A stretch of DNA of 64,000 bases, from NCBI GenBank assembly GCA_033065855.1, contig JAVXUO010000748.1, positions 228,618 to 292,617 on the forward strand, read 5' to 3'. The stretch comes from Escallonia rubra (taxonomy: Eukaryota; Streptophyta; Magnoliopsida; Escalloniales; Escalloniaceae). Below the pieces are notes generated by a model. It did not search any database and had not been told where the DNA came from. It saw only the letters and a list, made by a program, of their open reading frames with translations. Both the position numbers and the translations under genes were made by a program. Shown here one piece after another: positions 36,901 through 48,206 of this stretch. The stretch's first letter is position 1; every line of letters starts with the position of its first letter.

Positions 36901-37177
36901 GGGAAACTTCGAAGAAATGGAAAGAGAAAGCACTTGATCGGTGAATAGGAAAGTAAGACAAGGATATGTGTATTTTGGGGACTAGATATTTTGTGTAAAT
37001 ACTTCCGTTGTGCTCATGTTGAGCTTTACAATGAAATTTTTTGTAAGGATGGCTTTTTGTGAAACCTTATGTATATTCAAGGATATTTCTAGAATTGCTC
37101 TGTATCGACAGGGTTTATAATGCAGTCATGACTGACAACTCGGCTCTGGTGACGTCACTTGGGTTGGGCGTGTCACA
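33983..37177. mobile_element. solo LTR (about 3.2 kb) nested in the copia gag
   Basis: It starts TGTGATACCCCGAACG and ends GGGCGTGTCACA, an imperfect TGTGAYAC inverted terminus. No gag or pol frame is found inside. Flanks CGCAT (33978-33982) and CACAC (37178-37182) fit a degraded 5-bp duplication. Taking one copy out brings the copia gag frame from ...SPLES into the CGCPKGNQ segment. Internal runs such as GGGGGCATTTTGGTAATT and the AATGAAATTTTTTG tail near 37,030 fit a long gypsy LTR. Long LTRs of this size are known in Tekay-like chromoviruses; that lineage is a guess. I see no gene in it. Confidence 0.65.
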
Positions 37178-37676
37178 CACACGACTCCAAAGGCGACAAA
37201 GACAACAATTCATCCCACATCACAAGCAATTTTATGTAATAGGTCATGACAGAAGCCCCTTCTTATGTAGTCATAGACGCATCGAACCACAATTTATAGA
37301 TCCTAGGTCTATTGGGTATTGAGTATCAGGTTTTCAAGGAATCCCAGATTAATTTGGCCTCATTAAGTCGTGACACAGTGGCACGGATAGGGGGGTCTAG
37401 TGAGTTACAGATCCAAGAACATAAGGTGGAGTTAACAATGTCCCAAGCTAGAAAATATTCAGACTTAGGGTCTGGTTTTGCGATTCTTCCATCAATAAAA
37501 GCAAGCTTATTATGTGATTTTAGTGTCAGAATAGCCGATTGTTCCCAGGCAACATAATTGTCTCCTTTCAAGGTATCCTTAGTAAGGGAATTACCTGAGT
37601 TTGCTTGACTGGACATGTAGTATTCTGAAGTTGGATCGAGGTGCTTAGGCTTGGAGATTTCTGCGTCCTTGGCCAT
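37178..37676 (-). pseudogene. copia gag N-terminal part
   Basis: From the ATG at 37676: MAKDAEISKPKHLDPTSEYY, then KGDNYVAWEQSAILTLKSHN and WDSLKT. This is the usual copia gag start (DUF4219/UBN2-like). A stop follows at 37326-37328 and another near 37,256. The frame then resumes with MTYYIKLLVMWDELLSLSPL up to the solo LTR at 37,177. The remainder of gag continues at 33,982. Confidence 0.8.
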
Positions 37677-37931
37677 GTCGATGAAGATGGTAACACACCG
37701 CTCCTTGATGGCGGGTCTAATTGGATGCATCGGTAGTGATTGCCGAGAAAAAAGAGGTGTTGTCGGATTGCTTGCACACTAGCAGAGAAGGATACGGGAC
37801 CTGAGAGTTCGATGACGTGAATAGCAGGTTACAGGCTGGAATTTGACGTAGCTGAGTGACAGTGGTCCGGGAAGGATGAATGCCAGACGAGGAGAAAAAG
37901 AAAAGAAAAGAGGGCTAAGCGGAAATATTAT

Positions 37932-37943
37932 GCTCTGATACCA
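37932..37943 (-). other. primer binding site, initiator Met-tRNA (copia)
   Basis: GCTCTGATACCA on the plus strand is the complement of TGGTATCAGAGC, adjacent to the 5' LTR of the minus-strand element. Confidence 0.9.
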
Positions 37944-38173
37944 TGACAAAATTGTATCAATTGTTGTGTCTAATCTCATTTACAGGTAGCAATATATATA
38001 CACTGAAGAACTAAATCTATGGGCTAAAATGAAGCTGTAAAAGATGAAAATCCTATAACTATGCCCAAAAAATAAGCTATACAAAAGATCATGGCATTTG
38101 TTATGAGCTGTCAAGATTCTGAAGTTAAGCACTTATTTAACATGTGCATAATCCGGTTATAATCCGGTTGATA
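37944..38173 (-). repeat. 5' LTR of the copia element
   Basis: 230 bp partner of 30019-30249. Only about ten substitutions or indels are seen by eye. Confidence 0.9.
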
Positions 38174-38540
38174 CCCTTCTCCTGCTTCCATCACATCAAC
38201 CTGCTCTAATCTAACTATTCTACAGGGTTAGAATGATCAATAGTGCAAGAACACTGCAATATGTGTTCTATAGGCATCCCCACTTCCTACACTTTAGCTA
38301 TCGCCAAGTCATGTCTACCTAAAACCTCAAATGGCAATATCTCTTAAAAAATATAACTCACACGTGCGCACAATGTTAAATATAGCAATACAAAGCTAAT
38401 AAATGAAATTGAATAAAAAACCAAAAGAAAGAAAGTTGGATATGGGAGGAGAATGTTGCATAATGGAAGAAAAAGTCGTAACCTTGTGCTATGAGAAAAT
38501 TTTCTAAGACAAAAATGCAAATATGTGTGCTTACAAAATC
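38174..38540. other. intergenic, nothing recognised
   Basis: There is no frame or repeat of note between the copia LTR and the LINE remnant. Confidence 0.45.
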
Positions 38541-39399
38541 GAACTCAATTTCGTGCTTCAACACCCCTTAAGTTCATATTCCAACAAACTATTTTAGTGG
38601 ATTACTGCCAGGATTTGTTTTCTCCTGATTTTACCAGAATGAATCTTCGTCGTGCGACGTTGGATTTAAGTACTCTAATATTAGCCCAAGAGCAACATTT
38701 GAATCGGACTTTTACTGATAGTGAGATTAAAAGTGACATGCTTCATATGAAAGGTTCTAAGTCTCCTGGTCTGGATGGTATTCTTACAGCATTGTTTTCA
38801 TAGGTGATGGGACTTTATGAGGCCCCTAGTAACTCGAGGTGTGTACGTTATGCTTTTCCAATTCGGGTTATATGCTTCGTCATATAAGTAGCTCCTTTTT
38901 AACTCTTATTTTGAAATTTTTTTTCCTAAAACAGCGGAAGACTTCACACTAATAAGTTTATGTAATGTGATCAACAATATCATTGCAAAAGTTCTAGTCA
39001 ATAGATTGACTCCAGTTATGAGTTCTATTATTTGGCCTTTTCAAAATGCACTTATATTTGGTAGATGTCTACGAATAACGGTATTCTGGCTCAAGAACTT
39101 ACGAACTATGTTCGTAAAAGAAAAAAAGGCAGAGGAGTATTTATTGCTCATAAGTTGGATATGACCAAGGCTTTTGATCGGTTACCTTGACATTTTTTAA
39201 AAAAGGTCTTGCATATCATGAATTTTTCTGGAAATTGGATTCAGCTCATAATGCAATGTATACCACTGCGCCATACTCAATCCTTGTTAATGGAGCTTTC
39301 ACTCCCATTTTTTATCCTAAGTATGGAATCCGTCATGGGGATCCCTTTTGACCTCTCCTTTTTTTTTTGTGTGCTCAAAAGTGCTTTCTACTACACTAA

Positions 39400-40157
39400 G
39401 AGCCCGTTTGGGATTGATTAAAAAAAATAAATTCTGCTTAAATCTTAATCAGTTTTCAAAATCTGATTTAATCAGAATCAGTTTATTGTTTGGCAAAAGT
39501 AGTTGTAAATTAGATTAAATTTATAAAAAGTGTTTGTATAAAAAGTACTTAAATCAGTTTCACTATGAAAAAATGACCATAGAGGGCATTCAATAAACAA
39601 TTTTTATAATATCCAAGCAACGTTAACATAACTTTTATTCGTAAATAATTATAATGCCCAAATAAATTATGAAAATAACTATTTTCACGTCCTACAAAAA
39701 TTGCTACCTTTTATTTTAAATTAAAAACATAAACAATCTCACGTTATTGCTTATAGTACGACAACATCCCCAAATTACAAATAAAGTTTATCTTGAGCCA
39801 AAAAAAATAAAAATTTATCTAGCAGAAATTACATCACAGATAGCATCACGAACATTAGTATGGAAAAGAAGTTAGCAGAGAAGAGATAAACTCCAGCAAT
39901 TATCTAATTAATTAAGGGGTATGAGAGGTCTTTTTGTAAAAAATATAGGGATAGAATGGTAAATTACATGGTCAAACCTGATTATGGAAAAAGTGATTAT
40001 TTCATAATCCTCACTTTTGAGGATTATGGATTAAATCAGTTTTTAGCTTTTGGAGATGGATTAAATCTGTTAATCTCTTTTGCCAAACACTCACAAACCT
40101 GATTTAATCTAGATTAAATCAGGTTTGACCAAGATTTAATCAATCCCAAACACCCTG
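39400..40157. mobile_element. Tourist/PIF-Harbinger-like MITE inside the LINE
   Basis: The ends are GAGCCCGTTTGGGATTGATT and, in inverted orientation, CAGGGTGTTTGGGATTGATT. TAA flanks both sides (39397-39399 and 40158-40160), the TWA duplication of the PIF/Harbinger group. Removing the insert and one TAA joins the LINE frame smoothly into LIHADKK. It is 758 bp, AT-rich, and has no coding capacity. Confidence 0.75.
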
Positions 40158-40243
40158 TAATTCATGCAGACAAAAAAGAGATTGATTACAGGAACAAAAG
40201 TAGGCAAGATGTCCCCTTATGTTACCCATATGATGTATGCAGA

Positions 40244-40245
<2 letters not shown>

Positions 40246-40303
<58 letters not shown>
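40246..40303. repeat. (TA)n microsatellite in the LINE RT
   Basis: About 29 TA units begin immediately at the GATGATATA coding for the YADD box, so the tract expanded inside the former catalytic codons. Confidence 0.9.
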
Positions 40304-40305
<2 letters not shown>

Positions 40306-40759
40306 AAGCTTCAAAAGAACACAGTGAATGAAGTCAAAGAGTTATGTGCTATTTTGGCACATTATTGCTATACTTTCGGGCAACAAATTAACCGATACAA
40401 GTCAGGGCTTACTGGACTATGTGGAAGTTCGGGAGCAGATTGAGAATTTTAGTCTCAACCATATTTTGGAAAGTGTTTGGGTGTTGAATTAGATGTCTCG
40501 GCAATAGGAAATAAGTGTTTTCGGGGGTGGTTCATTGGGTCCAGGATAGGTTCGCACATTGGTTGGGTTTATCACTGAATTAGGCTGGCAGAACTACTTT
40601 AATTCAGTTGGTATTATCCTCGCTCCTTATTCATTATATGTCAACTTATCAATCCTTGATCTATTTGTGAAAGTAATTAGATCAAATTTTAGCAATATTT
40701 TTGTGGTCGGGTGAGGGTACTCATAAGTCTATCCATGGATATCTTGGACAGCTTTATTA

Positions 40760-41598
40760 GCCTATTTGTGAGTTTTGAGACGAGAGAAAATAAGAGAAAG
40801 AAAAAGAAAGGAAGAGAAGGGAAGGGAAAAAAAATTTCCTTTATCTTATTCATGAGTTTAAGAGAGAAAATAAAGTATCAATCATTTTTCTTATTTGTAA
40901 GTTCAACAAAAAAGAAACGAAAAGGACATCTGATTACGTATATAACCTTATATTACATTGTGATAATTCTAATAAAGATTATGATGTATGATCCTAAAAA
41001 GAACATAGTTTTGACAGGGAAACAAATTATTCATCAATGACATCATACAAAGTTTATTATGACATTAACCAGTGATGTAAAGCTCATTGCATTAGTATGG
41101 TAGTGATGTAAAGCTCATTGCATTAGTATGGTATACCATACTAATGCAATGAGCTTTATATTACAGGTTAATGTCACAATAAAAAAATAAAAATTAGTCA
41201 TGAGTTGACTACAAACATCACAACATCAAAATCTAATTAATGCCACACAAAAGGCAAAAACCAGTCATGAGTCAAGCATAACATCTAAAACAAATCATAT
41301 GTTTGTAAGAAAAATGGTAACTTCTTGTAAGGAATCCTAAAACTACAAGTCATTATAAATCTTATCTTTGTTATTTCAAGCGTAATATGGACATTATGAA
41401 AATATTACTTATAACAGTTTTAGTTTCTCTCCGTTTCTTTCCAATTTGGAAAGAAAGATTTATAGAAAAAAGAAACCCAAACTTTTCTCCCCTTTTTCTT
41501 CTTTTTTCTGCTTAAAAAAGCTCACAGATTAGAGAAAAGAAGCCACTTTCCTTTCTTTTCCTTTCTTTTCTCTCCTAAAAAGGCCTCACAAACAGGCT
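40760..41598. mobile_element. MITE-like insertion with inverted ends, inside the LINE
   Basis: The ends GCCTATTTGTGAG (40760 on) and CTCACAAACAGGC (to 41597) are inverted, and similarity continues inward over about 33 bp (GAGAGAAAA and its complement). TTA (40757-40759) and ATA (41599-41601) flank it. Splicing it out joins SWTALL to CLPKHLG of the LINE. It carries no transposase and houses a smaller foldback. Confidence 0.65.
41056..41178. repeat. foldback sequence with a perfect 48-bp palindrome
   Basis: Positions 41110-41157 are a perfect palindrome (24-bp arms meeting at GGTA/TACC). Outside it, TTATGACATTAACC pairs with GGTTAATGTCACAATAA. The left arm also has a 30-bp tandem duplication (TAGTGATGTAAAGCTCATTG...). 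It looks like a small foldback element nested in the 40,760-41,598 insertion. Confidence 0.8.
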
Positions 41599-42196
41599 AT
41601 ATGTCTTCCTAAACACCTTGGACGTTTGGGATTTCATGACTTTAGGTCTTTTAATAAAGCTTTACAAGCCAAACAAGCTTGGAAGATTTGGTCATCACCT
41701 CGGAGCCTGATAGCTCAGCTTCTTAAAAGTTGTTACTTTAAACAACAAGCTTTTCTTCGGGCAAAAAATAATAGTAACAGTTTCTGGGTTTAAATAAGCA
41801 TTTTGGTAGGAAAAGAGTTTTAAAGCAAGGGTTTCAGCGGAAAATTACAGATGGACGATCTATTTTGGTTAGGATGGATTGGTGGTTGCCAAGTGCAACT
41901 TCTGATCAGCTACATCAATACTACCATTCTGATAACAGTCATTGTCCTGATTCTGATTTAATCTTTCAAAATACACTAAATTGAGACATGGAATGAATTC
42001 TTTCTGTATTCCTAATTAATTTAGCCACTAGAATTTTCCGCATCTAGCTTCTATCTGACAGAACAGTCATTTGCTAAAATAAGCCTTTTCTCTGTCTCTG
42101 ATACGTATATTTTTCTTCCTTGCCGCTTGGTGAGAGCTCAAAGTTTTGATGACAGTGTTTCACCAAGTCTATTGCGTTTGAAAATAACATGCATCC

Positions 42197-42610
42197 CCTA
42201 CAAGAAAAGAGCTCTATAGTGACGAAAAAGTCAACGGTACACAAGAGCCCATGGGCACAAGTGTTGTTATGCCAATAGTAACAAGGCCCGTGGGCATAAG
42301 TATTTTTATGCCGACGGTACACAAGTGTCTGTCGGCACAAGTGTCATTATGCAAACAGTAACAAGGGCCCATGAGTACAAGTATTGTTATGCCAACGGTA
42401 GAAAAGGGCCCGTGGGCACAAGTGTTGTTATGCCAATGGTAACAAAGGCCCATCTGCAAAAGTATTGTTATGCCAACAGTATACAAGGGCCCATCGGCAC
42501 AAGTGTTGTTATGCCAATGGTAACAAAGGCTTGTAAGCAAAAAGTGTAGTTATGCCAATACTCCACAAGGGCCAGTTGGCAAAATTGTTGCTATGCCAAT
42601 AGTTATTAGT
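42197..42610. repeat. tandem repeat, unit about 40 bp, beside a CACTA-like terminus
   Basis: About nine units of TTGTTATGCCAATGGTAACA plus AGGGCCCATGGGCACAAG occupy 42,238-42,600. They are preceded by CCCTACAAGAAAAGAGCTC, close to the CACTACAAGAAAA end of plant CACTA elements. Such repeat-bearing ends are typical subterminal structures. No transposase or opposite end is found. Confidence 0.5.
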
Positions 42611-43412
42611 AAGCCATTGGCTTATCTATATTATATGTATTTGGATTCGATTGGCAGCTAATAGGCTTCCAAATTAGTCTTAATCTAAGTTTCTAAGATT
42701 TTAAACGTTTTCTTAAAAGCAAATTGGCTAAAATGATGACTTTAGCCTTTGAAAGAATAACTGCCCATTTTCACGTCTTAAACATCGGCAACTATTATAC
42801 AACAACAACAAACTCAGAAATTACAATCACCCTGGTCACAATCACCACCAACACACCTCCACTACCCACCGACGATAATTGTAACCACCATCACAATCAA
42901 ATACCTACCACCACCACTAAGCCCATGCAACTACCCACTGATTGCCGAACTTCGATCTCCATTAATTAATTACCAATGATGGTGGTGATAGACTCGACGA
43001 CCGCAACCGTGATGGTGGTAGATCTATTTATTCTGGTAGATCCAACAGCGGCAGTAGCAATCCAACCACCTCCATTTTTCTTATAGTTATCTCATCCCTC
43101 TATATCTTTTCTTTTCCTTTCACACACAACATATTGCACTCAATTCTTTTGTGATGGTGGCTAGCTGGTCTCCGATTTTAAACAATTAGGCCATGCATGA
43201 AAGCTGATAGTGATGCTCAGCTAGTTAGGGTAAGGCAGACTGGGTGTTTGTGTGTGTGTCTCTTTGTACGTGTTTTGGTGGATGTTGAGTAGGGATGGTA
43301 GGGACATGGGGTTGAACGGTGTTTGAAGGGTGGGTAAGGGATTATGCAGTGGAGGAAAGGTCGTAAGAACCCCGCGAGGAGGGGGGGATGCAGGTATGAT
43401 GGATCACGACCC
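42611..43412. other. low-complexity spacer
   Basis: An ACC/CAC-rich stretch at about 42,780-42,930 and a GGTGGT-rich one at about 42,975-43,025 are the only features. No gene is recognised. Confidence 0.45.
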
Positions 43413-43466
<54 letters not shown>

Positions 43467-43469
43467 CAT

Positions 43470-43502
<33 letters not shown>

Positions 43503-43542
43503 CATATATATACCTATATATTTTTATATATACAGACACATA
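43413..43542. repeat. (CA)n/(TA)n microsatellite at left end of MULE 1
   Basis: Runs of CA and TA alternate and end two bases before the MULE terminal repeat. Confidence 0.9.
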
Positions 43543-43830
43543 GGGAGCTGATCCGTTGAGAGCGTAGGCAAAATAGGAGAAGTTGCAAGCGCAATCTGAC
43601 CGTCCATCCCGAAAGATGGACGGCCCAGATCGCGCCTTTTTCGAAAGCTGTCAGTCGTCCGCCATACAGTATGGCGGACGGGTTTTTTTACCTTATTGCC
43701 CATCCGCGCCTGTCCGCTGCACTGTATGGCGGAGGACATTAAAGTCCTGATGGGAGAGAGCAAAAAGACGTCCGCGATACTGTGTAGCGGACGTCTCCCA
43801 GTCTCCTAGGCTGGGACCTGCCTGACACGA
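43543..43830 (+). repeat. MULE 1 left TIR
   Basis: The inverse of the sequence ending at 51555. It contains three palindromes of the GTCCGCCATACAGTATGGCG type (43657-43679 is perfect) and an inverted GACCGTCCATCCCGAAAGAT/GGACGG stem. Confidence 0.85.
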
Positions 43831-44563
43831 GACAGCAAAAAAGGTATCCGCTATAAAGTGTATCGGACCTCGCCTAGGCTGACAGCTGTCAGGTCCTGTC
43901 AGGACCTAACTTTCAGGGACTTTATTTCTGCACGTGTCAGAGTGTCGGGAATAATTTATGCTATACAGTATCGCGGACAGGATTTTCCCGTATACCCCAA
44001 AGTTCCTGATTCTCAGCTCTTTCCGCAAAATTTTCTTCTCCTTCGGATTCACTTGCTTCCATTTTCGGCTCCCCACAAACTTCGAGTAAAACTTGCTTCA
44101 ATCTTCTTCACTCAAGCAAGGTAAGTTTCTAATCTCAAATATTTTCAGGGTGGATTGACTGATAAAGTATATATATTTTTTTTGGGCAAAAAAATATAGA
44201 TTTTTGATGATGTTCTAGAAATTAATTTGTTAACTTTTAAGAAGTTTATTGTAGTCAATTTTGATTTTTTTGAGGGGCGCTAACTTCGGCACATCTATCC
44301 TATTGCCTTTTGAATTTTTTGAGATACGTTTGTTGTATTTTGGCATGATGAATTTGTCTAACGCTCTTAGTAATTTTAATTTGTTATGTTCAATAAATCT
44401 ATAATTAGCAAAATGGGAGACTTTTAAGATTATGTATATGGTATATTTGTCATCTTAAATTTGTCTATTCGTCAAGATAATTTGAAGGTAATATTTTCAG
44501 TTGAAAATGTCATTTGATTGTTAAGCGTAGTCTATATTTCTACATATAGGGAGCTGTTTCACA

Positions 44564-46860
44564 ATGTCTGATTTCGTGTCGAGCTCCAACACCCCCGTAG
44601 ATGCTAGTGATCCGTATCTAGGACGAACCTTTCAAACATTGGAGGAAGCTGGAGAATGTTTCCGAGCGTATTCATTGAGGGTTGGATTTGGCATTAGAAT
44701 AAATACTTCAAGAACGAGCAACATAACGAGAAAGATATGCTCTCGCTTATACGAGTGCCATAGGGGCAGAAACCCAGTGCAAAATGAGACACGCGTAGGC
44801 AACGATGACAGTGATGAGGAAATAGGATATTCGCGCAGAAGACGAGACTTCTTTGCGCGAACAAATTGCCAGGTCAAGATGTTCGTAAGCTATAAAGCCA
44901 AACAAGATCATTGGCTTATTACTAGCCTAGAACTGGCACACAATCACCCGTTAGTAACCCCTTCTAAGGTGAGTCAGATGCATCAACACAAGAAGATGGG
45001 AGAGGTCGCGAGGAGCCTCATTCACACAATGAGCGATGCGCGGCTAGGACCTACCAACATGATTAATGTTCTTGCTGAACCGGCCGGGGGAATTCAAAAT
45101 TTAAACTTTAACACGACAGACATTCGCAACGCGATCTGAACCCATAGACGAGTCGTGTATGACCTCAATGATGCTCAAGCCACAATGAGCCTATTGAAGC
45201 GGATGCAGATGGAGGACCCGCAATTTACCTTCGATTATAAACTTAACGATGAGCATCGTGTTAGCACAATTTTTTGGGTCGACGGCGTTTGAGGCTTGCT
45301 TATAAGCATTTTGGGGATGTCGTGACTTTTGACACCACATACCGTACCAACAAGTACTCGATGCCGTTTGCCCCTTTCACGGGGGTCAATCATCATTATC
45401 ACTCCATCCTGTTCGGGTTTGCCTTGTTAAGGGACGAGAACGAGAGTTCTTTTGAATGGTTGTTTAGTGTGTGGCTGGAAGCCATGAACTTCAAAGCACC
45501 CAACGTTATCATCACCGATCAAGATTTGACAATGAAGAAGGCTATTGCCACCGTCTTCTCAGATACTCGACACAACTTGTGCACTTGGCACATAAGCAAC
45601 AAATACCCCGAACGTTTGCATCACGTGTACGCAAAGTTTCCAGACTTTAAATAGGATTTTGACACGTGCGTTAGCAAGTCGTTAACGATTGAGGAATTTG
45701 AGGAGAGGTGGGAAAAGCTTGTTCAGGATTACTCATTGCAAGACAACGGGTGGCTCCAGCACTTGTACGAGCTCAAAAAGCAATGGATTGGCGTTTACAC
45801 GAGGAGGCATTTTTCTGTGGGCATAAAAACGACGGGCAGGAGTGAATCTATGAATGCCACGTTCAATAGTTACGTGGGTACAACTACCAATTTGAAGAGT
45901 TTCATCACATCCGCACAGAAAGCGGTTGCGTCGTTGTTCGTGAAAGAAAGGGCTGCAGACTTTGCAACCACGTACAAACAGAGGAGAAGGTTGCTTGAGA
46001 CCCCGCTGGAGCTGAATGGTGCCAAAATCTATACGAAGGAGATCTTTTTGCTATACCAAGTAGAGCTGCAGAAATCGGGACGGTACTGTATAAACAAGGT
46101 GGCAGAAAAGTCTACGCGTAAGTACAAGATTTATTCGCTCGTGAATGACCTCGTTCCTGAGAAGCTGCGCAGAATGTATACGGTGAGCCACGACACATTG
46201 ACGGACTCGGTGACATGTGTTTGCAAGAAGTTTGAGTTCTATGGCATCATGTGTAGACACATTCTGCGCTTTTTCACCCAGAAGAATATCAGGACAATCC
46301 CCGATAAATACGTCTTGCCACGGTGGACGAAAGGTGTTAACAGGTTGCACGGTACCATTGCCTTTCCGGAGCACCCGTATACTGACTTTGAAGAATCGGA
46401 GACGTTGCGGTATAATCATCTGGTGACGAGTTTCACCCGTTTGTCCGTAAAGGCTGCTGCTTCAATGGTCGGTTATAAACATCTCCTCGAGGTAGCTCAG
46501 CAGCAAGAGCCCATCGTCGACCAGTTGGAAGCAGCTTCAGTCACCAATGCGATTGACACCAGGCCTACGACGGGGGTATTAGAAGATGACGAGCCGGGGG
46601 AGGAAGACGACAATGATATCCGGCCGTTGGATCTAATTATATTACAAACGAAAGGCCGTAAGCGATCTACGCGGATGAAAAGCTCTATTGAAACGGCAAC
46701 TCAACCTAAAAAGCTGCGAAGGTGTGCATTGTGCAACAAAATGACCGACCACGACAAGCGGAACCATTACAAGGCACTGGGGATAAGTTCAGGGGGTTTG
46801 CAAGACGGGGAAGAAGGTGACGCCAAAGATGAGGACGAACAAGCTGCAGTGGGCCTTTAA
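44564..46860 (+). pseudogene. FAR1-type MULE transposase, copy 1
   Basis: The coding exon follows a 5' leader intron (44121 GTAAGT to 44549 AG). Domains in order: FAR1 DNA-binding domain (residues about 20-130; CFRAYSLRVGFGIR, RTNCQVKMFVSYK, LELAHNHPL), MULE DDE transposase core (VVTFDTTYRTN, then IITDQDLTMKKAI and NLCTWHISNKY), SWIM zinc finger (CVCKKFEFYGIMCRHILRFF), and an acidic tail with the short CALCNKMTDHDKRNHY motif. Three lesions disable it: TGA at about 45,137 (CGA in copy 2), a one-base deletion near 45,285, and TAG at 45,652 (CAG in copy 2). The catalytic first aspartate, missing in copy 2, is present here. It would cut at the TIRs. Confidence 0.92.
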
Positions 46861-47004
46861 TTTTTTGTATAAGTTTGAAATTTGTAATAATTTTCGGAGG
46901 GATAATTTTTCGACCGACTACTGGAATTTTTAAAAAATGGACCTATGAGAAGCCATCGAATCAAATCTAAAGTCTTTATTTAATTATTTTTTTTTGTAAG
47001 CCCC

Positions 47005-47200
47005 GTCCGCTATACAATGTAGCGGACGTCATCACAGGCAAACTCTTGGTCTTCTTTTATGTCCGCTATACAATATAGCGGACGTCATCGCAGTAAAACT
47101 TTTAGTCTTCTTTTATGTCCGCTATACAATATAGCGGACGTCATCGAAGAAAAACTTTTGGTATTCTTTTATGTCCGCTATAGAATGTAGCGGATAACTC
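47005..47200. repeat. array of 23-bp palindromes, MULE 1
   Basis: GTCCGCTATACAATGTAGCG-GAC at 47005-47027, GTCCGCTATACAATATAGCG-GAC at 47061-47083 and 47117-47139, and a weaker copy near 47,174, spaced about 56 bp in a unit with TCTTCTTTTAT. It lies just after the transposase stop. Confidence 0.9.
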
Positions 47201-47372
47201 TATCCTATTATATATATTGATCATATCGGGCAATCAGCTGTTATCAGTCCGCTGAGGGCACTCTCTCTGTCTCGAACATGTAGACCAGGCCGCTACTCCA
47301 TCTCCGGCGACCCACATCTCCGGTGACCCATAACTCCGGCGATAAACCGTCCTCCCCTCAACGCTGACCTCG

Positions 47373-47506
47373 ATGGCTTCTAGATCGGAGACCACCTACG
47401 ATTTTATTGGCAACTTGCACCTGGCAGGCAAACACTTATTCAAAGTCATGATGCCGGGGTTTGAGAATGAACTTGTAGGCCATCCCTCTTTCTATGTATT
47501 TTCGTG
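47373..47506 (+). pseudogene. B3 gene first exon remnant, copy 1
   Basis: The ATG and the phrases ETTYDFIGNLHLAGKH and GFENEL match the intact gene at 55607 almost base for base. At 47,506 (TTTTCGTG), inside the expected intron, it jumps to sequence found at about 58,155 in copy 2, so exon 2 is deleted. Confidence 0.85.
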
Positions 47507-47549
47507 TTGGGAATTTATGTTTCTAACTACATCTGTCAAACTATAATGG

Positions 47550-47985
47550 GGTAACTAGCATGCCTAAGGTGCAATGAGCAAAAAAAAAGTGACATAAAAA
47601 ATTACAACATTTTTCGCAAGCTATGAATTTGGCGCTAAAGTGTGCGCGAATAGGCCCTTCATAGGAAAACCAAAAAAATAATTTGTCTTGTTTTTCGCCG
47701 AAATTTATAGAAATGGGCTATATAGCGTGCCTAAGGTGCAATGAGCAAAAAAAAAGTGACCAAAAAAATTACAACATTTTTCGCAAGCTATGAATTTGGC
47801 GCTAAAGTGTGCGCGAATAGGCCTTTCATAGGAAAACCAAAAAAATAATTTGTCTCATTTTTCGCCGAATAGAAATGGGCTATATAGCGTGCCTAAGGTG
47901 CAATGAGCAAAAAAAAAAAACTGACCAAAACAATTACAACATTTTTCGCAAGCTATGAATTTGGCGCTAAAGTGTGCGCGAATAG
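47550..47985. repeat. tandem repeat, unit about 168 bp, MULE 1
   Basis: Two and a half units of GCGTGCCTAAGGTGCAATGA, TTACAACATTTTTCGCAAGC, GGCGCTAAAGTGTGCGCGAA and TTTTTCGCCG. The same block is at 58,198-58,590 in copy 2. Confidence 0.85.
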
Positions 47986-47992
47986 TTTTTTT

Positions 47993-48206
47993 GCCAAGCA
48001 GAAGGAAGACTCCCCAACACTTAGTTTTTTTTTCGGCCCTATCTACGTCCGCTATACTATATAGCGGACAACCAAGCAGAAGTAAGACTCCCCAACACTT
48101 AGTTTTTTTTTCGGCCCTATCTACGTCCGCTATACTATATAGCGGATAGCCAAGCAGAAGTAAGACTCCCCAACACTTAGTTTTTTTTCGGCCCTATCTA
48201 CGTCCG
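47993..48206. repeat. tandem repeat, unit about 79 bp, each with one palindrome, MULE 1
   Basis: About three units of CCAAGCAGAAGTAAGACTCC, ACACTTAGTTTTTTTT, CGGCCCTATCTAC and then GTCCGCTATACTATATAGCG-GA. The last unit breaks off at the deletion junction. Confidence 0.85.

Larger units (their letters stand above)
30019..38173 (-). mobile_element. Ty1/copia element, inactivated, split by a nested solo LTR
   Basis: LTRs of about 230 bp lie at 30019-30249 and 37944-38173. The primer site GCTCTGATACCA (complement of TGGTATCAGAGC) is at 37932-37943 and the polypurine tract complement CTCCCCCTCAAG is at 30250-30261. Between them, on the minus strand, are gag, protease, integrase, RT and RNase H in copia order. 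Candidate target duplications are CCGTT (30014-30018) and CCCTT (38174-38178), one mismatch. Without the 3.2-kb insertion in gag the element would be about 5 kb, normal for copia. Confidence 0.93.
38545..42070 (+). pseudogene. LINE (non-LTR retrotransposon) reverse transcriptase relic, 5'-truncated
   Basis: Pieces in one order: LNRTFTDSEIKSDM and GSKSPGLDGI (38,700-38,780); SLCNVINNIIAKVLVNRLTP (about 38,955-39,015); HKLDMTKAFDRL (about 39,150-39,185); then past a MITE LIHADKK and the RT active-site box MYADD (40,233-40,247); ELCAILAHYCYTFGQQINRY with KSGL (40,340-40,410). Past a second insertion come CLPKHLGRLGFHDF and FNKALQAKQAWKIW (41,600-41,690), the C-terminal region typical of plant LINEs, and DGRSILVRMDWWLP near 41,850. 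Frameshifts and stops are frequent. The 5' endonuclease part is missing. Confidence 0.85.
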
